Shown here one piece after another: positions 1 through 7,937 of a stretch of 64,000 bases of DNA. The notes beneath the pieces are model-generated. The model worked only from the letters and a program-made list of their open reading frames with translations, did not search any database and was not told the DNA's origin. Position 1 is the first letter of the stretch. Each line of letters starts with the position of its first letter. The translations under genes and the position numbers were made by a program. Source of the DNA: an uncultured Bacteroidales bacterium (GTDB lineage Bacteria > Bacteroidota > Bacteroidia > Bacteroidales > UBA932); the NCBI GenBank assembly GCA_949289565.1, contig CASEOO010000043.1, positions 62,001-126,000 of the forward strand, written 5' to 3'.

Positions 1-118
1 GCCAATGTCATTGTCAGGCGGATGCCTGACAATTTGATTATGAAAGGTTTCCTATTTATCATAATATCAATTTAAGTTTCTTTTCGGAATCATTTTAAGC
101 ATTCGTATCTCCCAGGAT
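1..118. other. Left-edge intergenic segment with perfect hairpin
   Basis: No gene is visible here. Bases 10-33 form a perfect 10-bp inverted repeat (arm ATTGTCAGGC, loop GGAT on the plus strand). No T-tract follows on either strand, so it is not a standard terminator for the leftward rsmF gene that ends at 119. Its arm and GGAT loop resemble other intergenic hairpins in this window (2754-2767 and 60780-60799 on the minus strand). The rest of the segment is AT-rich and shows nothing I can name. Confidence 0.6.
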
Positions 119-1483
119 TCAAATATCCATGCGGATACGGCGTTCTTGAGGGTGGAGACTGTTGCAGCGCGAGCCGAGATTCTTCACAAAGCCAAGCGGC
201 ACTCCCTCGAAACATACCAGGAAGAATCCTTTTTCTGCAGATGGAAGGGCTATGGCGTCCCTGTGCAGATATTTCAAGGCAGTCTGTCTGTCGACTTCAG
301 CCCGTGGAAAGGAGTCGTCTCTCAAGCAGATATTCAGGGCAAGGTCTGCATCAGGGACCAGATCACGTCCTTTTCTGCGGAAGGCCGCGCATCCTGAAGA
401 CAGCACTCGGACATTTTCTTCCAGGAAAGCCGCTTCATCAGCAACTGCCTCTGGCACTGCTTTCAGAAGGTCTCCTTTAAGCACCTCTCTCACAGGTACG
501 CTGAAAAAACTTGACACCGCCTGCCCCTGAGCTTTTTTTCTGGAAGACGGCACGGACACCCTGGACTTTCCTGAGGTTTTCCTCAACACTGCGCAATACT
601 GGCCCTCCCCTTTTACCAGCCCCGGGACCAGGCTCCAGCCGTATTCTGTCTTAAGCACACCATATCCTTCACAGCTTGCATCCAGGGAAAGAGCCTCAGC
701 CCCAAAATTTTCCTCGGCCCACCGCACATTCCCGTCATTTTCATAACAGTTGAACGTGCAGGTTGAATAAATCAGATATCCGCCTTCGGCCAAAGAAGGC
801 CATACGTCAGCCAATATTCTCCTCTGCCTGGCCACGCAATGAGCGACATTTTCTGCAGACCACTGCTCCGCAGCGCCGGCATCTTTCCTGAACATTCCTT
901 CCCCTGAGCATGGCACATCAGCCAGGACAATGTCGAAAAAGCCTCTCATCCTGCCGAAATCCGAAGGGTCAGCCGAGGTCACAGCTACATTAGGATCCCC
1001 CCATACGGCCGTATTCGAAGCCAGGACCGCAGACCTGGACTTGATCACTTCATTCGAGACCAGCAAAAAGCCGTCCCCCGCCATGCCTCTCAGAGAAGCG
1101 GCCGCGTCAGTGGTTTTCCCGCCAGGCGCGGCACACAAGTCCAGCACCCTCAGGGTATCTTTCCGGCATGTTTCAGAAAGAATCTGCCGCAATACATGCC
1201 CGACAAACATGGAAGAAGAATCCTGGACATAATAGCATCCTGCATGAAACAGAGGGTCCAGAGTGAAGGCCTGGCGATTCTCAAGCATAAGTCCGTGCGG
1301 AGACCACGGGATGCATGCAGCCCCGGGGAAGAGGCTGTATTTCAGCCTGGCCGGGAACTTGGACGGATTCAATCTCACCGACACGGAAGCCTGCCGGCCG
1401 AGAGCAGACAAGGCGACCGCGGCATTCTCAGCCCCGATCGCCTCTGTCAGATACTTGCAGAACAGACTACTTGCCGAAACCAT
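119..1483 (-). CDS. rsmF: RsmF/NOL1-NOP2-Sun family rRNA m5C methyltransferase
   Basis: This is a SAM-dependent RNA cytosine-C5 methyltransferase of the RsmF/YebU type, expected to modify 16S rRNA. From the chosen ATG (454 residues) the SAM-binding motif DLCAAPGGKTT lies at about 115-125, the DVPCSGEG motif with its conserved Cys near 192, and the STCTF motif with the catalytic Cys near 242. The C-terminal 150 residues fit the RsmF extra domain and end in a PUA-like LGFVKNLGSRC stretch. The frame is open further upstream, but the ATG at 1483 gives a normal family N-terminus and overlaps the upstream SRPBCC gene by 17 bases, as expected for a coupled operon. It is the last gene of the pyrE unit. 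The exact target cytosine is inferred from the family only. Confidence 0.88.
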   Translation of the reverse strand: MVSASSLFCKYLTEAIGAENAAVALSALGRQASVSVRLNPSKFPARLKYSLFPGAACIPWSPHGLMLENRQAFTLDPLFHAGCYYVQDSSSMFVGHVLRQILSETCRKDTLRVLDLCAAPGGKTTDAAASLRGMAGDGFLLVSNEVIKSRSAVLASNTAVWGDPNVAVTSADPSDFGRMRGFFDIVLADVPCSGEGMFRKDAGAAEQWSAENVAHCVARQRRILADVWPSLAEGGYLIYSTCTFNCYENDGNVRWAEENFGAEALSLDASCEGYGVLKTEYGWSLVPGLVKGEGQYCAVLRKTSGKSRVSVPSSRKKAQGQAVSSFFSVPVREVLKGDLLKAVPEAVADEAAFLEENVRVLSSGCAAFRRKGRDLVPDADLALNICLRDDSFPRAEVDRQTALKYLHRDAIALPSAEKGFFLVCFEGVPLGFVKNLGSRCNSLHPQERRIRMDI

Positions 1484-1919
1484 ATTGAGACGGGTCAAAA
1501 CCCTCCGGCATCTTGCCCTCGGATGCATCTGCCAGCGATGTCACCACCTTGTCCAGAGCCTCCTGAAGTTTCGACCCGAGCATCATTTTCATCATGAAAT
1601 TCAGCTCCGCAGAAAATTCAATATGAAAATCTGTCTTGCCGGCCTCGGGAGCAGGATCGAAAAACATGGAGATGGAAAACTGGAACGGCGCTCCGTCATC
1701 CTTGAAGTCAATTCTGGAATACGGAACACGCTCAGCCACCCTGACGCCCACATTGAAACCTTGGACAGAGCCTCTGATAAAGTCATAGTCAGCTTCAATG
1801 CCCTGACGCTTGTCTTCAGGCAGGAACTGCACGAAATTCCGCATGTCGGTGAACCCCATATACAGTTCATAGGGCTGCCTGGAGACTATTGCATGCTTGC
1901 TTTTGATTTCAGTGGCCAT
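1467..1919 (-). CDS. SRPBCC (START-like) domain protein
   Basis: A 150-residue soluble protein that starts MATEIKSKHAIV and has the alternating strand/helix pattern of the SRPBCC helix-grip fold, with a long C-terminal helix (LQEALDKVVTSLAD). Such proteins bind hydrophobic ligands, but no ligand can be read from the sequence. The frame extends 14 codons further upstream; the ATG at 1919 is chosen because it lies 2 bases after the pyrE stop and has an AAAAAGGA stretch just before it. It sits between pyrE and rsmF, and this pairing with pyrE is common in Bacteroidales as far as I recall. Family assignment is good; function is unknown. Confidence 0.75.
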   Translation of the reverse strand: MATEIKSKHAIVSRQPYELYMGFTDMRNFVQFLPEDKRQGIEADYDFIRGSVQGFNVGVRVAERVPYSRIDFKDDGAPFQFSISMFFDPAPEAGKTDFHIEFSAELNFMMKMMLGSKLQEALDKVVTSLADASEGKMPEGFDPSQYGFGK

Positions 1920-1921
1920 AG

Positions 1922-2560
1922 CTATTCCTTTTTGCCCCAAGTTGACGGGGAAAATCTCCATTCGCGGAGAAGCTCCAGGTCAGAATCCTTGATATATCCG
2001 GTCTGGCACGCAACATCGATGAGCGCATCATAGTTCGTGAGCGTAGTAAGCTCTACGTCGGCCACCTCGAACGCACGCCTGGCCTGGTTGAAATTGTAAG
2101 AAAATATAGCCACCATGCCGAGCACTTCAGCGGAAGCCTTGTTCAGGGCATCCACTGCGGCGAGGCTGCTCTTTCCTGTCGAAATCAGGTCTTCCACTAC
2201 CACCACCTTGGCGCCTTTTTCCAGAATTCCTTCTATCTGAGACCCTGTTCCATGGTCCTTCGGCTTAGGCCTCACATACACAAACGGCTTGCCGAGAAAA
2301 TGAGCAATGAGCATTCCATGCGCTATGGCTCCCGTAGCCACTCCAGCCACAACTTCCACATCAGGGTATTTCTCCCTTATGATATCTGCCATAAGGCGGC
2401 AGGCATTTTCCCTTATGTCAGGGAACGAAAGTATCCTCCTGTTGTCACAATAGATAGGCGACAGCCAGCCTGAAGCCCACGTGAAAGGCTTGTCAGGGCT
2501 CAGCAGCACGGCCTTGATGTCAAGAAGCGCCTTGGCAACCAATGTCTCTTTACTTTCCAT
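1922..2560 (-). CDS. pyrE: Orotate phosphoribosyltransferase
   Basis: PyrE converts orotate and PRPP to orotidine 5'-monophosphate, the fifth step of pyrimidine synthesis. The 212-residue length is normal. The PRPP-binding signature VVVVEDLISTGKSS is at residues 119-132, preceded by the FVYVRPKPKDHG loop near 93-104 that carries the catalytic Lys and Asp-His residues. It heads a leftward three-gene unit. A 210-base leader with a tandem 75-bp repeat and a promoter at 2775-2809 lies upstream, which invites the question of leader-based control, since pyrE is leader-regulated in other bacteria by different means. Confidence 0.95.
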   Translation of the reverse strand: MESKETLVAKALLDIKAVLLSPDKPFTWASGWLSPIYCDNRRILSFPDIRENACRLMADIIREKYPDVEVVAGVATGAIAHGMLIAHFLGKPFVYVRPKPKDHGTGSQIEGILEKGAKVVVVEDLISTGKSSLAAVDALNKASAEVLGMVAIFSYNFNQARRAFEVADVELTTLTNYDALIDVACQTGYIKDSDLELLREWRFSPSTWGKKE

Positions 2561-2572
2561 ATTCTTATCTGT

Positions 2573-2770
2573 TTAATTTTTCTGCGTATATTTGGCTTCG
2601 CCACATATACTGTTCACGCCTCGGCATAACAAATACATTTGTTCTGCTCTCGGCTTCTGCGTATATTTGACTTCGTCATTTATACTGTTCACGCCTCGGC
2701 ATAACAAATAATTTTGTTCTGCTCTCGGCTTCTGCGTATATTTGTATTGTACTTGTCCATCCGGACACAT
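2573..2770 (-). CDS. Possible 65-codon leader ORF upstream of pyrE
   Basis: An open frame begins with ATG at 2770, only about 5 bases from the TATCTTTG promoter element on the same strand, and ends with TAA 12 bases before the pyrE ATG. It runs through the tandem DNA repeat in frame because the repeat unit is 75 bp, giving a 25-residue protein repeat (KYTQKPRAEQ...LLCRGVNSI). There is no Shine-Dalgarno sequence, so it would be read as a leaderless message. I do not recognise the peptide. It may equally be non-coding leader RNA. Confidence 0.25.
   Translation of the reverse strand: MCPDGQVQYKYTQKPRAEQNYLLCRGVNSINDEVKYTQKPRAEQMYLLCRGVNSICGEAKYTQKN
2638..2669 (+). promoter_or_regulatory. Candidate Bacteroidota promoter within repeat (distal)
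   Basis: TTTG at 2638-2641 and TATATTTG at 2662-2669 are separated by 20 bases, matching the Bacteroidota minus-33/minus-7 consensus (TTTG, about 19, TAnnTTTG). It is oriented toward the Nudix gene at 2801 and is exactly one repeat unit (75 bp) upstream of an identical copy. Confidence 0.5.
2713..2744 (+). promoter_or_regulatory. Candidate Bacteroidota promoter for the Nudix gene (proximal)
   Basis: TTTG at 2713-2716 and TATATTTG at 2737-2744 with a 20-base spacer give a full consensus match. Transcription would start near 2750, about 50 bases before the Nudix ATG at 2801. The element spans the junction between repeat copies 2 and 3. Confidence 0.6.
2754..2767. other. Short perfect hairpin at the divergent start region
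   Basis: Arms TGTCC/GGACA enclose ATCC on the plus strand (GGAT on the minus strand). It lies immediately after the likely start points of both the rightward Nudix transcript and the leftward pyrE transcript, so it would sit at the 5' end of both. Confidence 0.6.
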
Positions 2771-2774
2771 TTTG

Positions 2775-2809
2775 CAAAGATAATAATTTTCACTGAGATA
2801 ATGCACAAG
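2775..2809 (-). promoter_or_regulatory. Promoter of the pyrE unit
   Basis: On the minus strand TATCTTTG occupies 2782-2775, an exact minus-7 match, with CTTG at 2809-2806 placed 23 bases upstream as a weak minus-33. Predicted start is close to 2770, giving a leader of about 210 bases before the pyrE ATG. Confidence 0.6.
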
Positions 2810-3412
2810 ATATACTTCGAAAAGAGATGCATCATCATCTGCCAGCCTGACGGGCAGGCCCTGACTGACCCCAATGCCATACAGTTTCTTCCAGGCCGGC
2901 AAGTCAGCATACACGACATGGTGGACATGTTCGAATCTTCAGCCAGCTTGCACAGAATCTATATTCCAGCCGAGGACACAGACGGCACATACAGGAAAAT
3001 ATGCATGGAGTTCAAAGAGGTAGATGCAGGAGGAGGGCTTGTGTCAAACAGACGGGGAGACTTTCTGCTGATCAGGAGAAGCGGGCTTTGGGATCTGCCG
3101 AAAGGGCACAGGGAGCCCGGAGAAGACATACGTGTCACCGCGCTCAGGGAGGTGCAGGAAGAGACAGGGGTAGACAAGCTCAGCCTCGGGGAGCTGATAT
3201 GCGTCACCGACCACTGCTACAAAAGGAACGGCATATGGCATTTGAAGCACACCTGGTGGTTTGACATGAAATATAACAATCCTGCCGACCTGACACCCCA
3301 GACAGAAGAAGACATCACCAAAGCGGCATGGGTGGCCCAGTCAAGCCTGCCAGGATTCCTGGACAACACCTATCCGTCAATACAGGAGGTATTCAAAGTG
3401 AAACTTGGATAG
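2801..3412 (+). CDS. Nudix hydrolase
   Basis: A 203-residue Nudix-family hydrolase, expected to cleave a nucleoside diphosphate linked to another group. The Nudix box runs from Gly102 to about Gly124 (GHREPGED, then REVQEETG), with the expected Gly, Glu, Arg and Glu-Glu residues. The first 75 residues form an N-terminal region before the Nudix fold and do not match a domain I can name. The frame is open for 29 codons further upstream, but those codons overlap the promoter and the repeat, so the ATG at 2801 is chosen. It is transcribed away from pyrE. The substrate cannot be told from the sequence. Confidence 0.85.
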   Translation: MHKIYFEKRCIIICQPDGQALTDPNAIQFLPGRQVSIHDMVDMFESSASLHRIYIPAEDTDGTYRKICMEFKEVDAGGGLVSNRRGDFLLIRRSGLWDLPKGHREPGEDIRVTALREVQEETGVDKLSLGELICVTDHCYKRNGIWHLKHTWWFDMKYNNPADLTPQTEEDITKAAWVAQSSLPGFLDNTYPSIQEVFKVKLG

Positions 3413-3557
3413 CAAACTTCCATAAAAAGAAGCCTTTGAGAGAATTTTTGTAAAATTTTTCAAAATCCTGAAACATTTTACAAAATAAATCGTATAATAT
3501 AATGTCGCGATTGCTCGTGGCTGAAGAATAATATTAGGACGAATTTACAAGGACAAG

Positions 3558-4607
3558 ATGAAACTTTCACAATTCCAGTTCAACCTCCCCAAGGAAAAGA
3601 TAGCGCAGGAACCTCCGAGATGGAGAGACGAATGCAAGCTGATGGTGCTGCACAAAGATACAGGAGAAATCGAGCACAAGCTATTCAAGAATATCATAGA
3701 TTATTTCGGAAAGGGCGACACTTTCGTACTGAACGACACCAAGGTGTTCCCGGCCAGGCTTTACGGGAACAAGGAGAAGACCAAGGCAGAAATCGAAGTA
3801 TTCCTCCTGAGGGAATTGAACAGGGAACAGAGGCTGTGGGACGTAATAGTCGACCCGGCCAGAAAGATCAGAATCGGCAACAAGCTTTATTTCGGGGAAG
3901 ACGAGAGCCTGGTGGCAGAAGTCATCGACAACACGACATCGCGAGGAAGAACTCTGAGATTCCTCTACGACGGGCCTTACGAAGATTTCAAGCAGACCCT
4001 GTTTTCTCTGGGGGAAACACCGCTTCCAAGATTCGTCAGAGATAAAGTGGAGCCTGAAGACGCCGAGAACTACCAGACCATCTTCGCCAAGAACGAAGGA
4101 GCTGTAGCCGCACCGGCCGCAGGCCTGCATTTCAGCCGCGAGCTCTTCAACAGGATGATTTTAAAAGACATAAACAAGACGTTCATCACCCTGCACATGG
4201 GCATAGGGCACTTCCGTTCAGTGGATGTCGAAGACTTGTCCAAGCACAAAATGGACTCTGAAAGAGTCATCATCCCAGAAGAGACAGCCGACATCATCAA
4301 CAAGACAAAAAGGGCGAAGCACAAGGTTCTTGCAGTGGGAGTGACCGTGATGAGGGCTCTGGAGACTTATGTCACATCATACGACGAGGTGAATCCATAC
4401 AACGGGTGGACTAACAAGTTCATCTTCCCTCCGTACAGATTTGCAATTCCCAATGCCATAGTGTCCAACTTCCACGTTCCAGGTTCGACGATGCTCATGT
4501 CTGTAGCGGCTTTCGGAGGATATGAAAATGTCATGAAAGCTTATGCCGCCGCGTTGAAGGAAGACTATAAGTTCGGCCCTTACGGCGATGCCCTTCTTAT
4601 ATTATAA
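3558..4607 (+). CDS. queA: tRNA preQ1(34) S-adenosylmethionine ribosyltransferase-isomerase
   Basis: QueA transfers the ribosyl part of SAM to preQ1 in tRNA to make epoxyqueuosine. The 349-residue protein is full length for the family. Typical signatures are visible: [16 protein letters not shown] region near residue 60 (here [11 protein letters not shown]), GETPLPRFV near 155, AAPAAGLHF near 178, and the C-terminal [19 protein letters not shown] block near 305. The 145 bases upstream hold no clear TAnnTTTG element. A hairpin terminator follows at 4658. The gene stands alone, with no other queuosine genes in the window. Confidence 0.95.
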   Translation: MKLSQFQFNLPKEKIAQEPPRWRDECKLMVLHKDTGEIEHKLFKNIIDYFGKGDTFVLNDTKVFPARLYGNKEKTKAEIEVFLLRELNREQRLWDVIVDPARKIRIGNKLYFGEDESLVAEVIDNTTSRGRTLRFLYDGPYEDFKQTLFSLGETPLPRFVRDKVEPEDAENYQTIFAKNEGAVAAPAAGLHFSRELFNRMILKDINKTFITLHMGIGHFRSVDVEDLSKHKMDSERVIIPEETADIINKTKRAKHKVLAVGVTVMRALETYVTSYDEVNPYNGWTNKFIFPPYRFAIPNAIVSNFHVPGSTMLMSVAAFGGYENVMKAYAAALKEDYKFGPYGDALLIL

Positions 4608-4657
4608 TGGCATTCCGGAAATCATAAAAAAAAAAAGAAAATTAAATCAAAATAAAG

Positions 4658-4698
4658 AAAAAACAGACTGGACCATGACGGAATCAGTCTGTTTTTTT
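4658..4698. terminator. Bidirectional-type rho-independent terminator after queA
   Basis: A 13-bp stem (AAAAAACAGACTG with CAGTCTGTTTTTT) encloses a 14-base loop and ends in seven T residues at 4692-4698. It closes the queA transcript 50 bases after the stop codon. Confidence 0.9.
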
Positions 4699-4726
4699 AT
4701 CCGGATGTCATAACTTCAAGGCAAAA

Positions 4727-5884
4727 ATGGCAAGTTTCAGTGAAGAGAAAATATGCCTGTGCGCCTTGAACAAGATTTTCGGATACGAGCCCCGCATAGC
4801 TTCCGCCCTGCTGGAATGCTTCGGAGGCGCGGCTCCTGTATTCAAGCTGGACAGGGATGCCCTGGTGCAAGTGCTGGGGCCCGGGTCGAAATACACGGAC
4901 AGAATATGCGCCAAGTCTCTCGACATGGCCTCAGACGAACTGGAGGAGGCATGGAAGCTGGGCGTGGAGTTCAGGGGACGGGGCGAGGCCGGATACCCGG
5001 CCCTCCTCGCAGAATGCGAGGACGCTCCTGCCGGCTTGTACGTCAGGAGCGACGCCCCGGCCGCGTGCCTGGCAAATGAACGTGACTACATAGCGATAGT
5101 AGGCACTCGCGACATCACCCCTTACGGGAAAGAATGGTGCACCCGCATAGTGGAAGCCCTGGCGCGCTCCGGAAAAAAGCCTGTGATAGTCAGCGGCCTG
5201 GCATACGGAACAGACATCTCAGCACACATGGCCGCCCTGGAAAACGGCCTGGACACCATAGCCGTGATGGCCACAGGAGCAGACACAGTCTATCCGTCCG
5301 CACACAGAGCCGCCGCGCGCATGATAGCCGCCACAGAAGGCTCGGCCCTGGTGACCGACTACCCCTTGCGGACACAAGCCGTCGCCATAAATTTCATCAG
5401 GAGAAACAGAATCATCGCCGGAATGTGCCAGGCCACCATACTCATAGAATCTCGCGCCAGAGGAGGAGGGATAATCACCGCAAACCAAGCATTTTCCTAC
5501 AGCAGGGAAGTATATGCACTCCCCGGAAGAGCAGACGACCCGATGTCTGCAGGCTGCAATGCCCTGATCAGGTCGGGATGCGCCGTCCCTGTCACATCCG
5601 AGAAAAACCTCGTGGAAAGCCTGGGATTCACATTCAGGAAAAGTTCAAAACAGGACGAGGACCCTGGGCAATATTATAAAGGGGTGTTGAAAGACAGGCA
5701 AATAGAGCTGATGAGCCAGATACTGTTGCTTATCAAAAGAAACAGGAGAATGTCCCTGGACGAACTCAGCGAGGCGGCTGAACTGGAATTCAGCGCCGTG
5801 GCAGAGATGGCAAGCCTCCTGGAAAGCGACGGCTTCATCAACATAGACCTCATGCAGAGATGTACGATAAACCGGAAAAAATAG
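4727..5884 (+). CDS. dprA: DNA processing protein DprA
   Basis: DprA binds incoming single-stranded DNA and loads RecA during natural transformation. The 385-residue protein shows the whole family layout: an N-terminal helical SAM-like region, the extended Rossmann domain (IAIVGTRDITPYG near 122, IVSGLAYGTDISAH near 153, NFIRRNRIIAGM near 222, ARGGGIITA near 245, ALPGRADDP near 265), and a C-terminal winged-helix (DprA_WH) from about 325. Many Bacteroidota carry dprA without proven competence, so its job here is inferred from the family. It precedes tatD by 58 bases, in which TATTTTTG at 5886-5893 could be a promoter element for tatD. Confidence 0.94.
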   Translation: MASFSEEKICLCALNKIFGYEPRIASALLECFGGAAPVFKLDRDALVQVLGPGSKYTDRICAKSLDMASDELEEAWKLGVEFRGRGEAGYPALLAECEDAPAGLYVRSDAPAACLANERDYIAIVGTRDITPYGKEWCTRIVEALARSGKKPVIVSGLAYGTDISAHMAALENGLDTIAVMATGADTVYPSAHRAAARMIAATEGSALVTDYPLRTQAVAINFIRRNRIIAGMCQATILIESRARGGGIITANQAFSYSREVYALPGRADDPMSAGCNALIRSGCAVPVTSEKNLVESLGFTFRKSSKQDEDPGQYYKGVLKDRQIELMSQILLLIKRNRRMSLDELSEAAELEFSAVAEMASLLESDGFINIDLMQRCTINRKK

Positions 5885-5942
5885 TTATTTTTGCATCCGC
5901 CGCCCGGAATACAATGATTTCTCCGGACGATGTCTTGAAACA

Positions 5943-6713
5943 ATGAACCGCTATATAGACACCCACACTCATCTATACGATGAGATGTTCAGCGATGATG
6001 CCGAAAATGCAGTGCGGCGTGCCATAGACGCCGGAGTGACGCAAATGATTTTCCCTGACATCGACGCCTCATCGCGCAAAGCCATGATGGACCTGGCCGC
6101 CAAATTTCCGGAAAACATACATACATGCCTTGGGCTGCATCCCACTTCAGTGGACGGGAAATGGCGTGAAAACCTTGAAGAAATCGAAGAGACGCTGGAC
6201 GGAGGCACTGCCGCCATCGGAGAAACAGGGATGGATTGCTACTGGTCAAAAGAATTCGTGAAAGAGCAGGAGGAGGCCTTCGAGTTTCAGGTCAGGCTGG
6301 CATGCAGGAAAAATCTGCCTGTCATCATACATTCAAGAGAAGCCACAGAACTTATTTTCAATGTATTGGAGCGGTGCAAGCCGCTCCATCCCAGAGGTGT
6401 GTTCCATGCATTCAGCGGCAGTATCGAAACTTTCCGGCAGATGGAAAAATACGGAGACTGGTATGTAGGAATCGGCGGCGTGGTCACATTCAAAAAAGCA
6501 GGGATTGCCGAGACTGTGAAACAGATTCCACTGGAAAGGATTCAGCTGGAAACGGACTCGCCTTACCTCACGCCTGCCCCTCATAGAGGCGAAAGGAACG
6601 AGAGCGGCTATATCCCTTTTATAGCGGAAAAAATAGCAATGCAAAAAGGCATCAGCATAGAGGAAGTGGCTGAAGTGACAACATCGAACGCCAGAAAATT
6701 ATTCAACATATGA
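5943..6713 (+). CDS. tatD: TatD family metal-dependent hydrolase / DNase
   Basis: A 256-residue TIM-barrel amidohydrolase-superfamily protein. The metal-binding DTHTHLYD motif is at residues 6-13, a conserved Glu in GETGMD near 97, the HSREA His near 132, the HAFSG His near 158 and the final ETDSPYLTP Asp near 208. These fit the TatD family of 3'-5' nucleases. Length is typical. It lies between dprA and an asparaginase in a rightward run with short gaps; co-occurrence with DNA uptake genes may be only local. Confidence 0.92.
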   Translation: MNRYIDTHTHLYDEMFSDDAENAVRRAIDAGVTQMIFPDIDASSRKAMMDLAAKFPENIHTCLGLHPTSVDGKWRENLEEIEETLDGGTAAIGETGMDCYWSKEFVKEQEEAFEFQVRLACRKNLPVIIHSREATELIFNVLERCKPLHPRGVFHAFSGSIETFRQMEKYGDWYVGIGGVVTFKKAGIAETVKQIPLERIQLETDSPYLTPAPHRGERNESGYIPFIAEKIAMQKGISIEEVAEVTTSNARKLFNI

Positions 6714-6744
6714 CTGCACGAGTGCAAATTAACAATACACGGCC

Positions 6745-7803
6745 ATGAAATTCAATTTTGACGACAGCATGGTGAAGTCTTCCATATTGCTCATATACAC
6801 AGGAGGCACCATAGGCATGAAGATGGATCCGGTGGAGCAGACTCTCCAGCCATTCGATTTTTCCCAGATACTTGAAGAAGTGCCGGAACTGGGAAAATTC
6901 GCATACAGGATTGATTCATGCACGTTCGAGTCCGTCATCGATTCAGCAGATATAGAACCTCGCTCATGGCAGGCCCTGGCGAGCCTGATAGAAGAAAAAT
7001 ATGACAGCTATGACGGCTTCGTGGTCCTGCACGGTACAGACACCATGGCTTACTCAGCCTCTGCCCTGAGCTTTATGATAGAAGGGCTCACAAAACCTGT
7101 GATATTCACGGGCAGCCAGCTCCCCATAGGCGTAGCCAGGACCGACGGGAAAGAGAACTTGATATCTTCTGTGGAAATAGCGGCGTCGAAAGACAGCGAC
7201 GGGCATGCCTTGGTCCCGGAAGTCTGCATATGCTTCGGAAATGCACTGATGCGCGGGAACAGGACCAGGAAGACAAGCTCCGAGAATTTCAGGGCATTCA
7301 AGTCAGCAGACTGCCCTCTCCTGGCTGAAGCAGGCATCAGCATCCGGTACAACAGCTCTGTCATACGGAAGCCGGATGACTGGGACCGCAAACCGGTTTT
7401 CCACAAGGAGCTTGACACCAGGGTGTCAATACTGAAACTGCATCCTGGCATTACTCCCCAGGTAGTGAGGAACATCCTGTGCGGGCCGGAGACACGCGCC
7501 GTCATTATAGAGACATACGGAGCAGGGAACGCGCCATCGAAAAAATGGTTTCTGGACATAGTGAAAGAAGCGTCCGGAATGGGGAAAATACTGCTGAACA
7601 TCACCCAATGCATAGCCGGATCAGTAAACATGGACCTGTACGCTACCGGCAAAAAGCTTGAAGAGGCCGGGGTGCAGAGCGGATATGACTGCACCACAGA
7701 AGGAGCGCTGGCGAAGCTCTTCTATCTGCTGGGCAGGTACACAGGAAACAGGGAAGTCATTGAGGGAATAGGAGAAAACCTCAGAGGAGAAATCACAAAA
7801 TAA
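6745..7803 (+). CDS. ansA: Type I (cytoplasmic) L-asparaginase
   Basis: Hydrolyses asparagine to aspartate and ammonia. The catalytic TGGTIG motif (first Thr at residue 19) and the second threonine motif VVLHGTDTMAYSASAL near 93-107 are intact, followed by FTGSQLP near 118. There is no signal peptide, and the 352-residue length and sequence fit the cytoplasmic type I enzyme rather than the periplasmic type II form. It starts 31 bases after tatD. The last residues precede the ExbB promoter region. Confidence 0.92.
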   Translation: MKFNFDDSMVKSSILLIYTGGTIGMKMDPVEQTLQPFDFSQILEEVPELGKFAYRIDSCTFESVIDSADIEPRSWQALASLIEEKYDSYDGFVVLHGTDTMAYSASALSFMIEGLTKPVIFTGSQLPIGVARTDGKENLISSVEIAASKDSDGHALVPEVCICFGNALMRGNRTRKTSSENFRAFKSADCPLLAEAGISIRYNSSVIRKPDDWDRKPVFHKELDTRVSILKLHPGITPQVVRNILCGPETRAVIIETYGAGNAPSKKWFLDIVKEASGMGKILLNITQCIAGSVNMDLYATGKKLEEAGVQSGYDCTTEGALAKLFYLLGRYTGNREVIEGIGENLRGEITK

Positions 7804-7805
7804 TT

Positions 7806-7836
7806 ATTGTCATATAAAAATTATTTGCTAAATTGC
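7806..7836 (+). promoter_or_regulatory. Candidate promoter of the ExbB/ExbD cluster
   Basis: ATTG at 7806-7809 and TAAATTGC at 7829-7836 are separated by 19 bases. This is an imperfect match to TTTG-N19-TAnnTTTG but sits correctly in the 134-base gap before the cluster. Confidence 0.4.
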
Positions 7837-7937
7837 ACCGGATTTTAGAGGACAAAGAGCCTCTTGACTGCCAAAAGTTTCACATAAGAAGATTATAACA
7901 AACTAATACATTATTAATTAAACACACTCAATCAATT

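Larger units (their letters stand above)
2581..2744. repeat. 75-bp tandem repeat, two full copies plus a 14-base third start
   Basis: Copies at 2581-2655 and 2656-2730 differ at 6 of 75 positions; a third copy begins at 2731 and matches for 14 bases. Each full copy holds a TTC-loop hairpin (TGGC/GCCA in copy 1, TGAC/GTCA in copy 2) and a second near-palindrome (AACAAAT/ATTTGTT). The copy junctions recreate a TTTG-N20-TATATTTG promoter pattern on the plus strand. The element lies in the leader of pyrE and upstream of the Nudix gene. Confidence 0.9.

Noticed and set aside
3430..3557. TATAAT-like sequence upstream of queA as a sigma-70 promoter
   Set aside because: Spacing to the nearest TTTACA is wrong and Bacteroidota use TAnnTTTG; the AT-rich stretch gives such matches by chance.
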